Shown: positions 34,101 through 46,704, numbered from the stretch's first letter. The stretch: 64,000 nucleotides of DNA from Gigaspora margarita (GCA_009809945.1 WTPW01000152.1:138513-202512), one strand, 5' to 3'. The notes: generated from the letters alone by a model not told the origin. Made by a program: numbers and translations.

Positions 34101-36342
34101 TTCAGAACCAGATTAGAAGCCAACTTAGAAGTCTAGCGGTAATGATCACTCCATCACTAATAATAAATAATCAATATATCAATCAACGTATTTCATATTA
34201 TTATTTTACTAAATATTTTTTTTTAATATGACTAACTTGAAACATTTTATTTAAAGTGAAAATTAATTTTAAAATTCATGTTTGTAATATTTAGTAGTAA
34301 TAAAGAATAATGATTATGGACACGAATAAGTTTTTTATATTTTAGTTTTATATCAGTTTTGTTTTCTGGTCTTTAAGTAATTTGTTATAATAAAGTTCTA
34401 ATCCAGGTTAATCCATTATCATTTTATCTAATGCTAGGACTAGTAGGAGAGCTTATAGGGTCTTGGACGAATTTAGCTTTGATGTAAACAAATAGTAATT
34501 AAGGATAAATAGTTTAAATTAATAAACTAATATATACTAGCAATAATACAGTAGCATTTTATAGAGCTAGGGCCTTAAGTATTAGGTTCTAAATTTTTTA
34601 AACTATTATAAAGTTAGTACTCTGATTTATATAATTAACTTAATAGATATAGTGACTTTAGTTTCTTTAGAACCTAATTTAGATATGAAAAATGTTTAAC
34701 ATAGTCTTCAAAGGTATAAAAGTATCATTGGAATTCTTTTCAATAGTTAAATTGTTGCTATATAAGAACACAATTGATCATTTTCTGGAAGATTTTGTAG
34801 AATATCTTATCAATTTTGATGAAAAATAAAAATAGTTATTACTTTATAGCATTATAACCATGTTAATATCTTCAAATATTTAACTTTAAATTTTTGAAAT
34901 GAAGTAAGTTCTTTAGATTTTTGAACAATCAAGTATAATTGTAAAAAGATTCTGAAATAACTTGGTAATAAATTTTTAAAATGTATTATGAAAACTTGAT
35001 TACATTTCTTAATATCCAAGCTATCCACCTTGAAGTTTATAAACAGTTAATATAGGTAAATTTTTTCTTTAAAAAATATAATTTATTTTAATTTTGTAAT
35101 TTTTTTGTTATTGGATTATTACATGTTTGAAAACTTTATTAGTTTATTTTACTGCATCTACTATATAATCCAGTCAAATGTACCTACTAATACAATAGTA
35201 GAAAAATTTTTTATGAATATAGTAAAATAGAATTCAAGTGCAAAAACTACATTGTGAAACTTTTTTATCATCATCAAAAAGTTAGTAGGCAAGAGGTTTC
35301 TATTTCTAAAAAAATAAAAAAACAATAAAATTTGCGAATTTATAATGAGACTCTAGTGCAGCAGTAAATAAATATTATGTTTAGATATTTAATTTTATTA
35401 TTTGTTTGTTCATCATTTGGTTTGCATTCTTTTTTTCACTAATAGTATTTTCTATTTGCACTGATCTTGCCATTGTATTGATTCATTATTTTGATAACTT
35501 AACTATTCTGTAAAGTGTTATTGAAGTTAATTTTCTTCTAGCATTTTGTAGCCTTTTTTTAGATAATAAATTCTTTTGTGGTTTTGCATTTTCAATATAT
35601 AGAGTTTTAATCAGTTTAGTAATCTGTTGCTTTTATTTCAATTTAAATATATTGAACCCTTAATTGGTTTATTAATCAGTTTTTTTATTTTCAATTTAAT
35701 GATCAAATTGCTAATTAAAGGCTCTATAGAGGGATTGCAAAATTTTTATCATTATGTATTACAGAGATGGGAGCCAGACATTAATAAGATTTCTATGTGT
35801 ACAGCTTTAAGGTCTTCTACTCCACTCCTCTTCTCTCTAGCCCAATAATTATAGATTATAGGGTTTCTCTTTATTGACATAAACCAATACATCAGATTAT
35901 ACAATAATACTAAATACTATTAACAATTATTCTAACTATATTTATCAACTAAAACTACACCCTTATATATCTTTAATTTGTATAGAGGCTTCAATCTCTC
36001 GCCTGGAGCTTTAATCTATTGATTAGAGTTTTAATCACTTACTGTGCTACAAATTATTCCAAAATAAGAAATTCATAAAAATAAGTATGTTATAAGAAGG
36101 TAATGAATTAGAGATTAATTAAATGGGATGATTCTTTGGGTAATAATTTTAATATAATATACTTCTAAATACAATACCTGGTTTTCATACAGCACTTGAT
36201 TCTAACAACTTTATAATAATCAATTTATAGTTGGGCAATTATCAATTGTCATGTTATCTTTGTAAACTTTAAAATTAAAATCTATTGAAAAAAATTAGCT
36301 GCAGCTTTTTTTTGCATGTGTCTAAACTTTGAATAAAGATAC
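34101..36342. other. No gene recognised
   Basis: About 2.2 kb of A/T-rich sequence. A 73-residue open frame at 35627-35848 is hydrophobic and low-complexity and I do not believe it is coding. Confidence 0.35.
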
Positions 36343-36830
36343 TTGACATTGACTGATCAAATTCGGTCAAATCTTTTTATTTTAATTCTATAATCTTATA
36401 ATATTAAAATAAAAAATTTTGATTAAATTTAGTCAAGTAAATGTCAAGTAATCTTCAAGGCACCTATAAAAAAGCTGTAGCTAATTTTTTTTAACTTTTA
36501 ATCAATATTTCTCAACAACTACCAATCCAAATTTAATAATTTTTTTATTTTAATTCTACAAACTCATAGAATTAAAATAAAAAAATTTTTAAATTTGAAT
36601 AGATGGTTATTGAGAAATTATTATTTAAAGTTTAAAAATAAAAAAATTTACTCAATATTATTTTTTTTTCAGGATGTTTCAAGTTTTTTTTAAACTTTTA
36701 GTGAAGGTTTCTTGATACTAAATAACCAAATTTAATAAACATTTTTAATTTTAATTTTAAATAAGTATATTATTAAAATAAAAAAATTTTTATTAGATTT
36801 GATCATGTAGTTATTGAGAAACTTATACTA
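36343..36830. repeat. Three hairpins of the TTCTATA-loop family
   Basis: Hairpins at about 36343-36465, 36510-36625 and 36695-36820 have arms such as TGATCAAATTCGGTCAAATC and CAATCCAAATTTAATAATTT, with loops TTTTAATTCTATAATCTTAT or TTTTAATTCTACAAACTCAT. They are diverged relatives of the array at 22625-24335. Confidence 0.5.
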
Positions 36831-37164
36831 GAATTTTAAAAATTTTCAAAATTATAAATAAGCAATTTAGTAAACTGGACTAATCCAAAGATTGATCTGC
36901 TGAATTTTGGTTGCTTCACTAATCTATTCTCATATTTGTTTTGTGATTATTATGTATTTAGAAATGATTAACAAATTCTTTCACTCAAGTCTTTGACGAT
37001 TAGTAATTATCAATTCATTAGCCTATTAAAAAATCTGATGAAAAAAAATAAAAACTATTAAATATCTAGTAAAGAGGTATACAAATTTATATTAAGTTAC
37101 TAATTTTTGTATCTAAAATTCTTATTTTTACTATCATTTATTATCACATTTTTGGTTTTATATA

Positions 37165-37240
37165 TGAGAGTGCTTGAGAGCGCTTGAACATTGAGCAGCT
37201 TATAAGCTTGAGCAGCTCATGAGCTTGAGCAGCTTATAGA
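37165..37240. repeat. Short tandem repeat of AGCTTGAGCAGCTCATG
   Basis: About four degenerate copies of a 16-17-base unit, itself nearly palindromic, in an otherwise A/T-rich region. Confidence 0.5.
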
Positions 37241-37623
37241 ATAGAATATAGACTAAAATCAGTTGAAATTTGTAAAACACAAAATTATCAAAATTGTTAA
37301 ATAAAAGAAAATCATTTACTAAAAATAATAAATTTTTACCAGAAGAGTAATTTAGCATAATACCAAGTGCTAACGATCATTTCTAAGCGCTAATGCACTA
37401 ATTTACATGCAATTATACATCATATACAATACATTTCTATACTCAATACAGTTTGTGCTATTTTGCTTATGCTTAGCAACACTTATAGGATAGTGAAGCA
37501 AATACTATGATTGTTCACTATGGCCATCACCTCCACTTCACTCCTAATACCTAATGCATAATGCATTCTATTATTGACCCTAACTCTAACTTTAATCTTA
37601 GCTACAACTTCTCAAATACTTAT

Positions 37624-37780
37624 AAGGGCTATGTTATTAATTATTTGATTATTTTTTATTAGAGGCCTACTCCCCTCCCCCTTCTTAATATAAATTTGGT
37701 CAGGTTCTTATATATAATTTAACATTTTTTACCCCTCTCTCTTAAAAAATCACCTGATTTTTGTCACTTCTCTAACCAAG
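37624..37780 (+). repeat. Dispersed repeat E, copy 2
   Basis: A direct match to 30953-31108, sharing TTTTTTATTAGAGGCCTAC, ATAAATTTGGTCAGGTTCTT and TCACCTGATTTTTGTCACTT. Confidence 0.6.
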
Positions 37781-37974
37781 TTTGAAAAACAAATATAGCA
37801 TAGTAACATATACAAAAACACTAAATAACAAACAAATGCCAAAAATAGCACAGCAAAGATGTTAGTACTACCAACATAACATACCAAAGACATACTAAAA
37901 TTAGCACATTAAAACAATGACAAAGCATTAGTCAAATAAAAAATTAGTACAAAAAAAGTGCTTAACTAAAAATA

Positions 37975-38760
37975 CCAATAATAAAAAATAGATAAATACT
38001 AACACTAGTGATAAAAGCACTAGAACTGTTATTGAAGAATCTAAAAAAGAGAAAACACGAAAATTAGTACTAGGAGCAAACAAAAAAAATAGAACTTAAA
38101 GATACTGGTGATAAAAGATGTACTAAAATGGAAAAAATATGACTATTGATGCTAGTAACGTATACCAACAACAAGAATCACTGAAACTATTAATTGAAGA
38201 ATCTAAAAAAGAGAAAACATAAAAGTTAGTACCAAAAGCAACTAAAAAAACCTGAAAGTTGCTAGTAAAAATGCACTAAAATGAGCAAAGTACCAACTAG
38301 TAACACTAATGATATACACCAATAACAAAAAGTACTAAAACTGTTAGTTTAAAAACTTAAAAAAAGAAAATGCTACCAAAAAAAATGAAATAGAAGAAAA
38401 AATTTTTAAAAATTAATAGTAACAAAAAATGAATCAAAATAGACAAAATGCTAACTGTATCAACTCATGATACAATAATATATACCAATAACGAAAGACT
38501 GAAACCGTTAATTGAAGAACAAAAAAGAAAATATGATATTAGTACCAAAAGCAAATAAAATGGAAAAAAAAACAATTCTGAAAGTTGCTGATAAAAAAAA
38601 TGCACTAAAATAGTTGAAGTACTGACTAGCAATACCAAAGACATATACCAATAGTAAAATGTACTGAAACAGTTATCTAAAGAACAAAAAGAAGAAAAAA
38701 TAAAAGTAAGTACTATACTAGCTAAAACCAAAACAACTAAACTAAAACGATTAACAAGTA
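37975..38760. repeat. A-rich tandem repeat, about 160-bp unit x 5
   Basis: Five degenerate units are marked by AACTGTTAATTGAAGAATCT at roughly 38024, 38186, 38340, 38504 and 38668, with linked blocks AAAAAGAGAAAA, GTTAGTACCAAAAGCAA and TATACCAATAACAAAAAGTA. The strand bias (A-rich on plus) produces a hydrophobic minus-strand open frame that is not a gene. Confidence 0.6.
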
Positions 38761-38989
38761 CAAAAAAAAAATTTATATATAGATCTGATATTGTATAATT
38801 GTTAGTGATTGTGATCTTGCCTTCACCCGATATAGGTAATATTACCTAGAGTGAAAATTAGTTATAATCTATTATAATATATATATAACTAATAGATTAA
38901 AACTTTGAGCTTTAATTGAACTTAAATAAATACAAATATATACCAAAATAATGTATTTTTGAGTTCTGAACAAGTTTAATTAGTGCTAA

Positions 38990-39680
38990 AAGCTACAATT
39001 TATTAAAATTTTATATAATATCATATATAGAATTTTTATATTTTTATAATAAAAATATAAAAGTTTTGCATTATGCAAAATTTTACTAATTAATTATAAC
39101 TTTGGGCTCTAGATAAACTTTCAGAGCTCAAAAATACTCTTTTATAGTATATAATTATTTATTTTTTTGCTTTGTGAAACAAATATAAGTAGAATTAATA
39201 AATTTTTATCAAAATTATAATTTTGTATATTATTATTTGACAAGTAAAGAAAATCAAAAAGAATATATACTAAAATAATCTATTTTTTGGTCTAAACAAG
39301 TTTACTTAGAGCTCAAGTTATAATTAATTAGTAAAAGTTTGCATAATGCAGAATTTTCTATATTTTTATTAATAAAAATATAGAAAATTTTGCATATACA
39401 AATATTTACTAATGAATTATAAAGTTTGGTTCTAAGTAACCTTATTTAGCAACAAAATATATATTATTTTGGCATATATTTCTTTAATTTTCTTGATTTT
39501 TCAAATTAATATTAGTAAAATTGGTAAATTTTATCAAAAATATAATTTTGCTCATCTTTATTTAAAAAAATTAAGAAAATTAAAAGATAGTATACTGGAA
39601 TAATATATATTTTGTTGTTAAACAAGTCTACTTAAAGCCCAAATTTATAATTATTAGTAAATAATATAAGGTTATATAAA
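38990..39680. repeat. Family F inverted-repeat tract, copy 1
   Basis: Repeated hairpins around TTCTATATTTTTATTAATAA with flanks GCATAATGCAGAA, GAGCTCnAAnTTATAATTAA and AACAAGTTTACTTAGAGC alternate in orientation. The same tract occurs at 45405-45900. Confidence 0.5.
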
Positions 39681-40675
39681 GTTAACTTTTTGGTTCTTAT
39701 AATCTGGCTGAGTTATATTTTGAAAATGTTTTAAAAAAATTTTTATATGTTTTAATAATCAGGTGGGATTTCAAAAAAAAAAATTTTAAACAACTCTTTC
39801 TGATGCTCACTTGTACCCAAAATTACTGAAACTTTTTTTTTGAAAAATTAATATAAACTGAAAACAAACTTTGAATACTCTTGTAAGATGGCACCTATTA
39901 TTTAGAGATAGAGTTCATTGACTATCTCAAATAGTTTCAAAGTTTATTACTCACTGCAAAAGGAGTGGCACTTGTCGTTTAGAGGTAGAGTTTATAGACT
40001 ACCTGCTGACAAGTTTAGAGTTTATTACTTACTAGAAAAATAGTACATGAGTTTGGTGACCAGAAGGAAGTAGAAGTGCATATTCGTCTTTTTGAAAAAA
40101 AGGAACCACACTTTTTCAAAACCTACAAGTGGAAAAATGGTGTAGATAGTTTTTTTCAAAATTTCAAAAGTGGGCTTTCTGGCATACCCCTTCAAAAGAT
40201 TAGCAGTATTTAATCTATCCAAATCAGAAAAACATCTACTATATTGGAATTATGGTCACAAGTATATTGTGATAACAAAATATGGGCCAGTGCAGAAAGA
40301 TTTGTATCTCAAAAAATTTTATTTTCTTGATTAATTATTAAAAATTTTTTAGTATCAAATAAAATAGGTTTTAATCTAACTTATATATTATTTTTATTGT
40401 TTTAACATTGTTTTATTTTAATAATTAAGCATGTTCAATTCACTGTATTTAAAAAAAAAAACAAAAATTTTTTTTGAAAAAAAGATATTTTAAATAATTT
40501 TACAATTAATATGCAGTTCTATATGCTTGTACTATGCAAGTGCATTAATGTGCATATAATAAAGATATGGTTAAAATTTAAGCAAAATTGAATTACTGGT
40601 TGTAAAGAAATTAAGCTTTAAAGTGAGGTAATTTGATTTTTTTATTATATATGTGTATATATAAATTACTATAGT
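39681..40675. other. No gene recognised
   Basis: Includes a fragment with TTAACTTTTTGGTTCTTATA at about 39675-39700, related to the element ends near 45395 and 56682. A short pair of direct blocks at 39890-40035 (TAGAGnTAGAGTTnATnGAC) repeats twice. No coding frame. Confidence 0.35.
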
Positions 40676-40694
40676 AAATTATATAGTAAATATT

Positions 40695-41401
40695 AGGGTG
40701 TGGCGCCTTAGAGAAGTGGTCAAGGTGTCACCCTCCAAGCAGCAGATTGATAGTTCAAATCCCACTGCCGACATTTTGGAGTTAAAATCTGTGTTCAGTA
40801 ATTGTGGCTTATGATCGGTTGGGTGCAAAAACCTGTAACCCTTGTTCCACATCTTGAACAGAAGCTCACAGGCGCAATGGTGTACTACATCGCAAATCCA
40901 GGGAACTGAAAAAAACTACAAGAACCCATTTGGCAAGATCCGAATTAGGAAGTAGTAAAAATTGGTCCTTACAGTATATGCCAAAGAAGGCAGGTACTAC
41001 GATCAGAACGAACCTAATAAGGGCAGGTAGCCTTTGGTTACCAAATCTGGGCACTGATACATGTATAGGACATGAAAGGTGTTCTGGTAGGCTCATGTGC
41101 GAGGGTAAAGTAGCCCTTAGACTGTTGATTATCAAAAGGGTTGTGGCCCTACAATATCGCACATCATGTGGTGAGTTGGGTAGTAATAGGAGGATCATGA
41201 ACCAGAGGGTTTAAATAGACAATTTCTGTAGTTGAGTTGTAGGTATAGTAGCTAGTATAGAACCTTCGGGCAGACTATTTAAATTAGGCACCAAAAGTGC
41301 AAGTGTGGCTAGTTGTATCCTCATTCATGTAACAAATATTACGTCACTATAACTCATAATAAAATCCCGGTCATTGCACACGGCCTCTAAACTTAAAAAA
41401 A
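40695..41401 (+). mobile_element. tRNA-headed retroposon (SINE-like), 707 bp
   Basis: A GC-richer block starts GGCGCCTTAGAGAAGTGGTC, which resembles a tRNA 5' half, and ends CACGGCCTCTAAACTT plus about 10 A. It is flanked by perfect 19-bp direct repeats, AAATTATATAGTAAATATT, at 40676-40694 and 41402-41420. The tRNA-like head, oligo-A tail and long target duplication together are diagnostic of retroposition by LINE machinery. At 707 bp it is long for a SINE, and the roughly 600-bp body has no homology I recognise. Open frames on both strands (40866-41214) carry no known domain and are probably chance. Confidence 0.8.
40702..40772 (+). promoter_or_regulatory. Internal RNA polymerase III promoter (A and B boxes)
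   Basis: An A-box-like TAGAGAAGTGGT (40709-40720) and a B-box-like AGTTCAAATCC (40752-40762, consensus GGTTCRANNCC) lie 31 bases apart, as in a tRNA gene. TAGAGAAGTGGTCAAGG parallels the D-arm of Ser/Leu tRNAs. The acceptor and T stems no longer pair well, so this is a relic promoter head and not a functional tRNA. Confidence 0.65.
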
Positions 41402-41420
41402 AAATTATATAGTAAATATT

Positions 41421-42364
41421 TTTAAAAAAAGTTACTATTAATAAATTTTTTATTTTATCAATAAAATAATCAAAATTTTTTTATTTTTATTAATCCGGCA
41501 ACCTAATAAGTATATTAAATTAAAAAAATTAAAAATTAATTAGTACAAAAAATATTTTAATTAGGGCTATTTGAGGTACAAATATTTTTGTACCAGCCTA
41601 TAACAATGAAGAACACAGAACCCCAAGCATCTCTAATATATTGGGCAATGGACTAGGAAAACCTGTCTTTGAAATGGGGTTTCCATTTTGAAAAAATAAC
41701 AATTATTGATTGTGGGGCCTAAATTTTTACCCTTGAACTTTGTGTTTATTTTTTTAGATATCAATTACTGAATAAACAATATCATGTGATTATAAAACAT
41801 TGATTAACCAATATAATTTAATTGAGCTATCAAACTTTTGCTATTGATCTATTTTTAGAACACATATGTTTAAAGATTGGTCTACCTACAAGTTAAATTA
41901 TTTCAATAAATTATTATATCAATGTAAAGTGAAAAGTGAAATATATATAAACAGAAACTAGTACTTTGTTTTGAATCAAAAATCTTGAAATTGATAAAAA
42001 AATATCAAAGATAGGTTTTTCTAATCTATCGCCTGTATGTCATATTTTTTTTTTATCAAATTGATTCAAATTTGATCTAAGGTTCAAATTTAAAATTTAG
42101 CAAATTGAAGTTAATTTTAAAAGGATCATAATTGAATATTTTGTCAAATTATTAAGATTTTATGCATGTTATATTTTATTTTTAGCAATTTACTCTCATT
42201 TTGCAAAAATCATTGTAACAAGTTAAGTTGTGCTATAATGATCGATCTGGATATAACAAGTCATTAATAGCTATATAGAGTAAAGTAATAATCAATTATA
42301 ATAAAAGTAGTTGTAGCATGTAATCAGGTTTTAGTATTAATAACAACTTGGTACTTCCTCTGCA
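41421..42364. other. No gene recognised
   Basis: A/T-rich, non-coding. A small inverted pair, GAGGTACAAATA and TTTTTGTACC, lies near 41573-41595. Confidence 0.35.
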
Positions 42365-42648
42365 TACCGTAAATTTTGGTGCAAGGTACCTGGGTATTTT
42401 ACATTTCACATAACAACAAACCTTGATTTATATCCTGGGTATATTGGGCAGAACAGAGTATATTACATGGGGGTATCTTGTAAGGAGCATATATTAGCCC
42501 ATAAGTAAACATAGCCATTATTAGTAAATTGGCCTTTGATTTGTACTCTGGTCTCTTACAAAATCCATATTGAGTGACCTTGAAACATACCCAGTACAAA
42601 TCAAGGGGTACCAATCATGGGAGGTACCTTGCACCAAAATTTATAGTA
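42365..42648. mobile_element. MITE with TACCGTAAATTTTGG ends, 284 bp
   Basis: Terminal inverted repeats begin TACCGTAAATTTTGGTGCAA with GGTACCT, and the right side reads AGGTACCTTGCACCAAAATT then TATAGTA. The interior is less A/T-rich and has further inverted blocks (CCTTGATTTATATCCTGGGT and complement-like TACCCAGTACAAATCAAGG). TA ends suggest a TA target. The open frame across it is chance. Confidence 0.75.
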
Positions 42649-42754
42649 TGTATATGATCATTGATCATGATTGTATGTTGATAAACAAATAATTATGTAA
42701 TGCAATTGCGAATTAGTTAGTAATTCGCATAATAATTGTAATTAATATTATCTA

Positions 42755-44565
42755 CATGAGTTCTTGATCAAATTTAATAAATTTTTTTTATTTGAATTCT
42801 ATGGATTCATAGATTAAAATAAAAAAATTTTCATCAAATTTGGTCAAGAACTCGTAGAGATATCTTTGATGAAAGTTTCTATAAACAATTTTAATATAGC
42901 TTCTTTGTAATATGTTTTTTTGCTTTTTCAAAACAACACACTATTCAGTGAAAATTTACAAGAAATTTTACTATGCTAACTAAAAAAAAATTATAACAAG
43001 ACTTTAGTGCATATCAAAGACTAATAGAATCTCAAATTTCATTGAAAACTTATGAAGATATTAATATTTTTAAAATTCGAACACATACATTTTTGCAAGT
43101 TTTCCCTATATTCAAATGCTTCCAAAAACATTTTCTCAAAATAAAACCTCCAAAACATGACTAAGTAAGTTAATATAATAGATATTCAAGAGTTTTTAAT
43201 TAAAAGTTTATCAAAATGGATTAATATTGACAAAGTTATGATGATTTTTCAATTTGCTTCCATATTTGGGATTTTTTAAAATTTTCAATTTTGATGAAAA
43301 CAGAAAAATTACCATCACAGGCTAGATTTTCACAAGTTCAAATGAAATAAGTTACTGTGCACTAATAAAATCAATAGAGTATAGGTTAAAATTTTTCTTT
43401 CTAAAATTTCAAGTTATTTGGTTAAATATTCATTTTATAATAGCTATTTTTTATTTGGCGCAGCTTCTTTGTAATATACTTTTTGGAAATAGAAGAATCT
43501 TTCGTCAAAGATATCTCTATGAGTTCTTGACCAAATTTGATGAAAATTTTTATTTGAATTCTATATATTGGTAGAATTCAAAGAAAAATTTTTATTGAAT
43601 TTGGTCAAGAACTCATAGAGATATCTTTGATTAAAGATTTTTTTATTTCCAAAAATGTATATCATGTGCCAAAATTAAAAAAAATTTGAATCTAGTTGCA
43701 AACAAAAAATCTAAATATCTTCATCAATATTAATCTGTTTTTGATAAAGTTTTAACTGAAGACTCTCGAATACCTATTATATCAACTTGTTTATTTATGT
43801 TTTGGAGGTTTCATTTTGAGAAATGCTTTCGGAAGCATTTGAATATATAGAAAACTTGCAAAAACATATGCATCTGAATTTACAAAAATATTAATATCTT
43901 CACGAGTTTTCAATATTTTTTCATGAAAATTGAGATTCTATTAGTCAATTATATGCTCTAAAAGTTTACTTAGTGCGCAATAACTTGTTTTATTTGAACT
44001 TGTAAAATCTAGCCTGTGATGGTGATTTTTTTGTTTTCATCAAAATTGAAAACTTTAGAAAATCCTGAATCTGGAAGCAAATTGAAAAATCATTATAACT
44101 TGTCAATATTAATCCATTTTTTGATGAAATTTTAAATAAAGACTCTTGAATACCTATTATATCAACTTATTTAGCCACAGTTTGGAGGTTTCATTTTGAG
44201 AAAGTGCTTTCAAAAGCATTTGAATATAGGAGAAAACTTGCAAAAATATATGCATTTGAATTTACAAAAACATTAATATCTTCATGAGTTTTTAATATTA
44301 TTTTATGAAATTTGAGATTCTATTAGTTTTTGATATGCGCTACAAGTCTTGTTATAAAATTTTTTTAGTTAGCATAGTAAAATTTCTTGTAAATCATCGC
44401 TGAATCATAGGTTATTTTGAAAAAGCAAAAAAACATATTACAAAGAAGCTATGTTGAAATTGTTTACAGGAACTTTTATCAAAGATATCTCTATGAGTTC
44501 TTGTCCAAATTTGATAAAATTTTTTTCATTTTAATTCTAAGAATTCAAAAAAAAAATTTATACTA
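42755..44565. mobile_element. Complex inverted-repeat element, about 1.8 kb
   Basis: The left arm (about 42755-43440) is repeated in inverse orientation at 43690-44100 and again at 44100-44565. Shared blocks include TTGGAGGTTTCATTTTGAGA, AAAACTTGCAAAAATATATG, ACCTATTATATCAACTT and TAGCCTGTGATGGTGATTTT. TTCTATA-type hairpins sit at both ends and near 43500-43640, relating it to the array at 22625. No coding frame survives. Confidence 0.6.
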
Positions 44566-44637
44566 TATTTATTACCTGATGCTAGATGTTATAATTTATT
44601 TTTTAGCAAATTGCTATAAAATTTATATGTAATAACC

Positions 44638-44733
44638 AACTTTTAGCAAATTTACTTGATTTTAGGGGTAGCAAAAATATCTAAATTTATGCAGATCAGT
44701 TATGACCTATATAAGAAATGTCTAGGGTCCTAG
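44638..44733 (+). repeat. Dispersed repeat K, copy 2
   Basis: Shares CTTTTAGCAAATTTACT, TATGACCTATATAAGAAATG and AGGGTCCT with 8856-8927. Confidence 0.5.
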
Positions 44734-45259
44734 AACACATAAAGTTTTTGGAGAAACCATTTGAGAAATTTCTAGAATTATTTTTAGTAGTTTTTTTTTT
44801 TCTTTTCTTTTAATATATGTATGTTAGGCCATATTTTTTTTATTCTTTTTTCATTTTTTCCTTTTATTTGATTTTTTATTTAGATTGTGTAGTTTTCCTC
44901 TTTTTTATATTATCTTTTGGTTTTATTCCCTTATATACTCTTTCTTTAAATTGTTTTTTTTTATATTTATTATACAGATAATAGTTAGTAAACTGGTTCG
45001 CCAGGATCTAGATGGAAAAAGTTTTTAAGAAAAGTAGTGGTCATGATGAGCCATAGAACTTAGCTAGTGATCTAGCTATAAAGGGAGTAAATAAACCCTA
45101 GCAATAGTGAAGTGAATTCTACTCTGGCAGGTCATGGACAGGTGCTTCAAGTAACTGGATAAACTGTTTTTTAATTTTAAAGCTAATAGTAAAACCAGAC
45201 AGTTGTAATAGCATTTGTAATATAACTAATATACTTTATAAATAAAAAATAGCATAATC
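44734..45259. other. No gene recognised; pyrimidine-rich tract
   Basis: Positions 44780-44960 are strongly T/C-rich on the plus strand. The remainder is plain intergenic sequence. Confidence 0.35.
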
Positions 45260-45420
45260 ACCAGGCTAATGTTAAAAAAATTTTAAAAAATTTAAAAATT
45301 TTAAAAATTTTATAAAATTTTACATATAAAAATTTTAAATAAAAGTCTGGTCAGCTGAATCATTTTTTTTCATATTATGAGAACCAAAAAATTAATTTTA
45401 TATGGTCTAATACAGAATTA
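45260..45420. repeat. Family D fragment (TTTTGGTTCTCATAA end)
   Basis: On the minus strand it reads CCATATAAAATTAATTTTTT, GGTTCTCATAATATG and a GGTCAGCTGA-like block, resembling the ends of the element at 56682-57060 and the fragment near 39675. Its limits are unclear. Confidence 0.4.
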
Positions 45421-45900
45421 TCTATATTTTATTAATAAAAATATAGAAAATTCTGCATTATATAAAATTTTTCCTAATAAATAATAACTTAGAGCACTAA
45501 GCAAACTTGTTCAGCACCAATAAATATATTATTTTAATATATATTTATTTACTATTTTAATTTTTGAAATAAAAATAAGTAAATTGTAAATTTTTATCAA
45601 TAATATAATTTTGTTCATTTTTATTTAAAAAATCAAGAAAATAAAATAATATATACTGAAATAATATATTTTTTGCTGCTGAACAAGTCTATTTAGAGCA
45701 CAAATTTATAATTAATTAGTAAGATTTTCATAATATAGTATTTTTGTATTTTTATTAATAAAAATATAAAAATTTCTACATTATGCAAAATTTTACTATT
45801 AAATTTGTAGTTTTGAGCTCTAAATAAACTTTTTAGCACCAAAAAATATATTATTTTGTATATATTTATATTTTAAATAAGTTTATTTAATAGTAGAATA
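45405..45900. repeat. Family F inverted-repeat tract, copy 2
   Basis: Two hairpins around TATTTTTATTAATAAAAATA with GAACAAGTCTATTTAGAGCA and AAATATATTATTTTAATATA flanks, matching 38990-39680. Confidence 0.5.
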
Positions 45901-46040
45901 TATCTTGTATTGATTGTTTATAAATCACATGTAAATCATATGATTTGATTGGCTAGTTTCATGTTATTACTCACAAATTTAGTTTATCACCTGCAAATAA
46001 CATGATTTTATTGGCTAATTTTATGTGTATTATTATGGAG

Positions 46041-46352
46041 TACCATATGTGTTCAAAAATAAGCTACTTTTTTGGGCAAAAATACACAAAAACATAAAGT
46101 AGCTTATTTTTAGATTTTTGAATTTTTTGAAATATTGAAAAATATACTAATAAAAAGTTCTCCAAAACTACCAAATTTTTTATATATGTATTTTGATGTC
46201 CTAAACAAGTTTACTTTATGACACTTTTAAGGTTTATTTAGTAAAATTTAGACTTTTATATATAGCAACTGCTAATAGATTTTTTAAAATTTTTGAAAAA
46301 ATCAGAAGAGTAGCTTATTTTAGGCAGTAGTTTTTTTTGGACATATATGGTA
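46041..46352 (+). mobile_element. Family C element, copy 4
   Basis: The outermost ends are TACCATATGTGTTCAAAAAT and, at the right, TTTTTTGGACATATATGGTA, which are inverted repeats. Interior blocks AAAAAGTTCTCCAAAACTAC and TAGACTTTTATATATAGCAA match the other C copies. This copy gives the clearest boundaries for the family. Confidence 0.7.
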
Positions 46353-46551
46353 TATTCTATTCTTAAAGCCCAAAATTACAATTGATTAGTAACTTTTGAT
46401 AATTAAAAATTTTTTAAATCTATCAATCAGAATTTGTCTTATATGAGAAAGGAGAGTACTCTCATAGTAAATAGATATTACATAATATCTGTTATAGCTC
46501 TTAGCACATTTTAAATATAAGATTTATAAAACTTATTCTATTAACAGTTAA

Positions 46552-46704
46552 CATTATTTTAAATATAATCTATTTGCCATTAGCTGTTTTCAAATATAAT
46601 CTTTTTATTCAATACCTACTTTTCAAATATAATTTTTTTTTACAAAAAAGGCCTATATTAACAATTTTTCAAATATGATCTTATATAGATTGTTTGGGGT
46701 TCTG
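46552..46704 (-). mobile_element. MITE family B, copy 2
   Basis: On the minus strand it starts CAGAACCCCAAACAATCTAT and continues ATAAGATCATATTTGAAAAA, TTTGAAAAGTAGGTATTGAA and ATTTGAAAACAGCTAATGG, matching 8473-8639. Confidence 0.6.

Noticed and set aside
38465..38731. 88-codon hydrophobic minus-strand frame resembling a membrane protein
   Set aside because: It is the complement of an A-rich 160-bp tandem repeat. T-rich codons give Phe, Leu and Ser by composition alone.
40702..40772. Functional tRNA gene
   Set aside because: A and B boxes are present, but the acceptor and T stems do not pair. Its position at the head of a retroposon explains the resemblance.
40866..41214. Overlapping open frames on both strands (110 and 94 codons)
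   Set aside because: They lie inside the tRNA-headed retroposon, have no recognisable domain, and reflect its lower AT content. The plus and minus frames cannot both be real, and neither shows codon structure like the true genes here.
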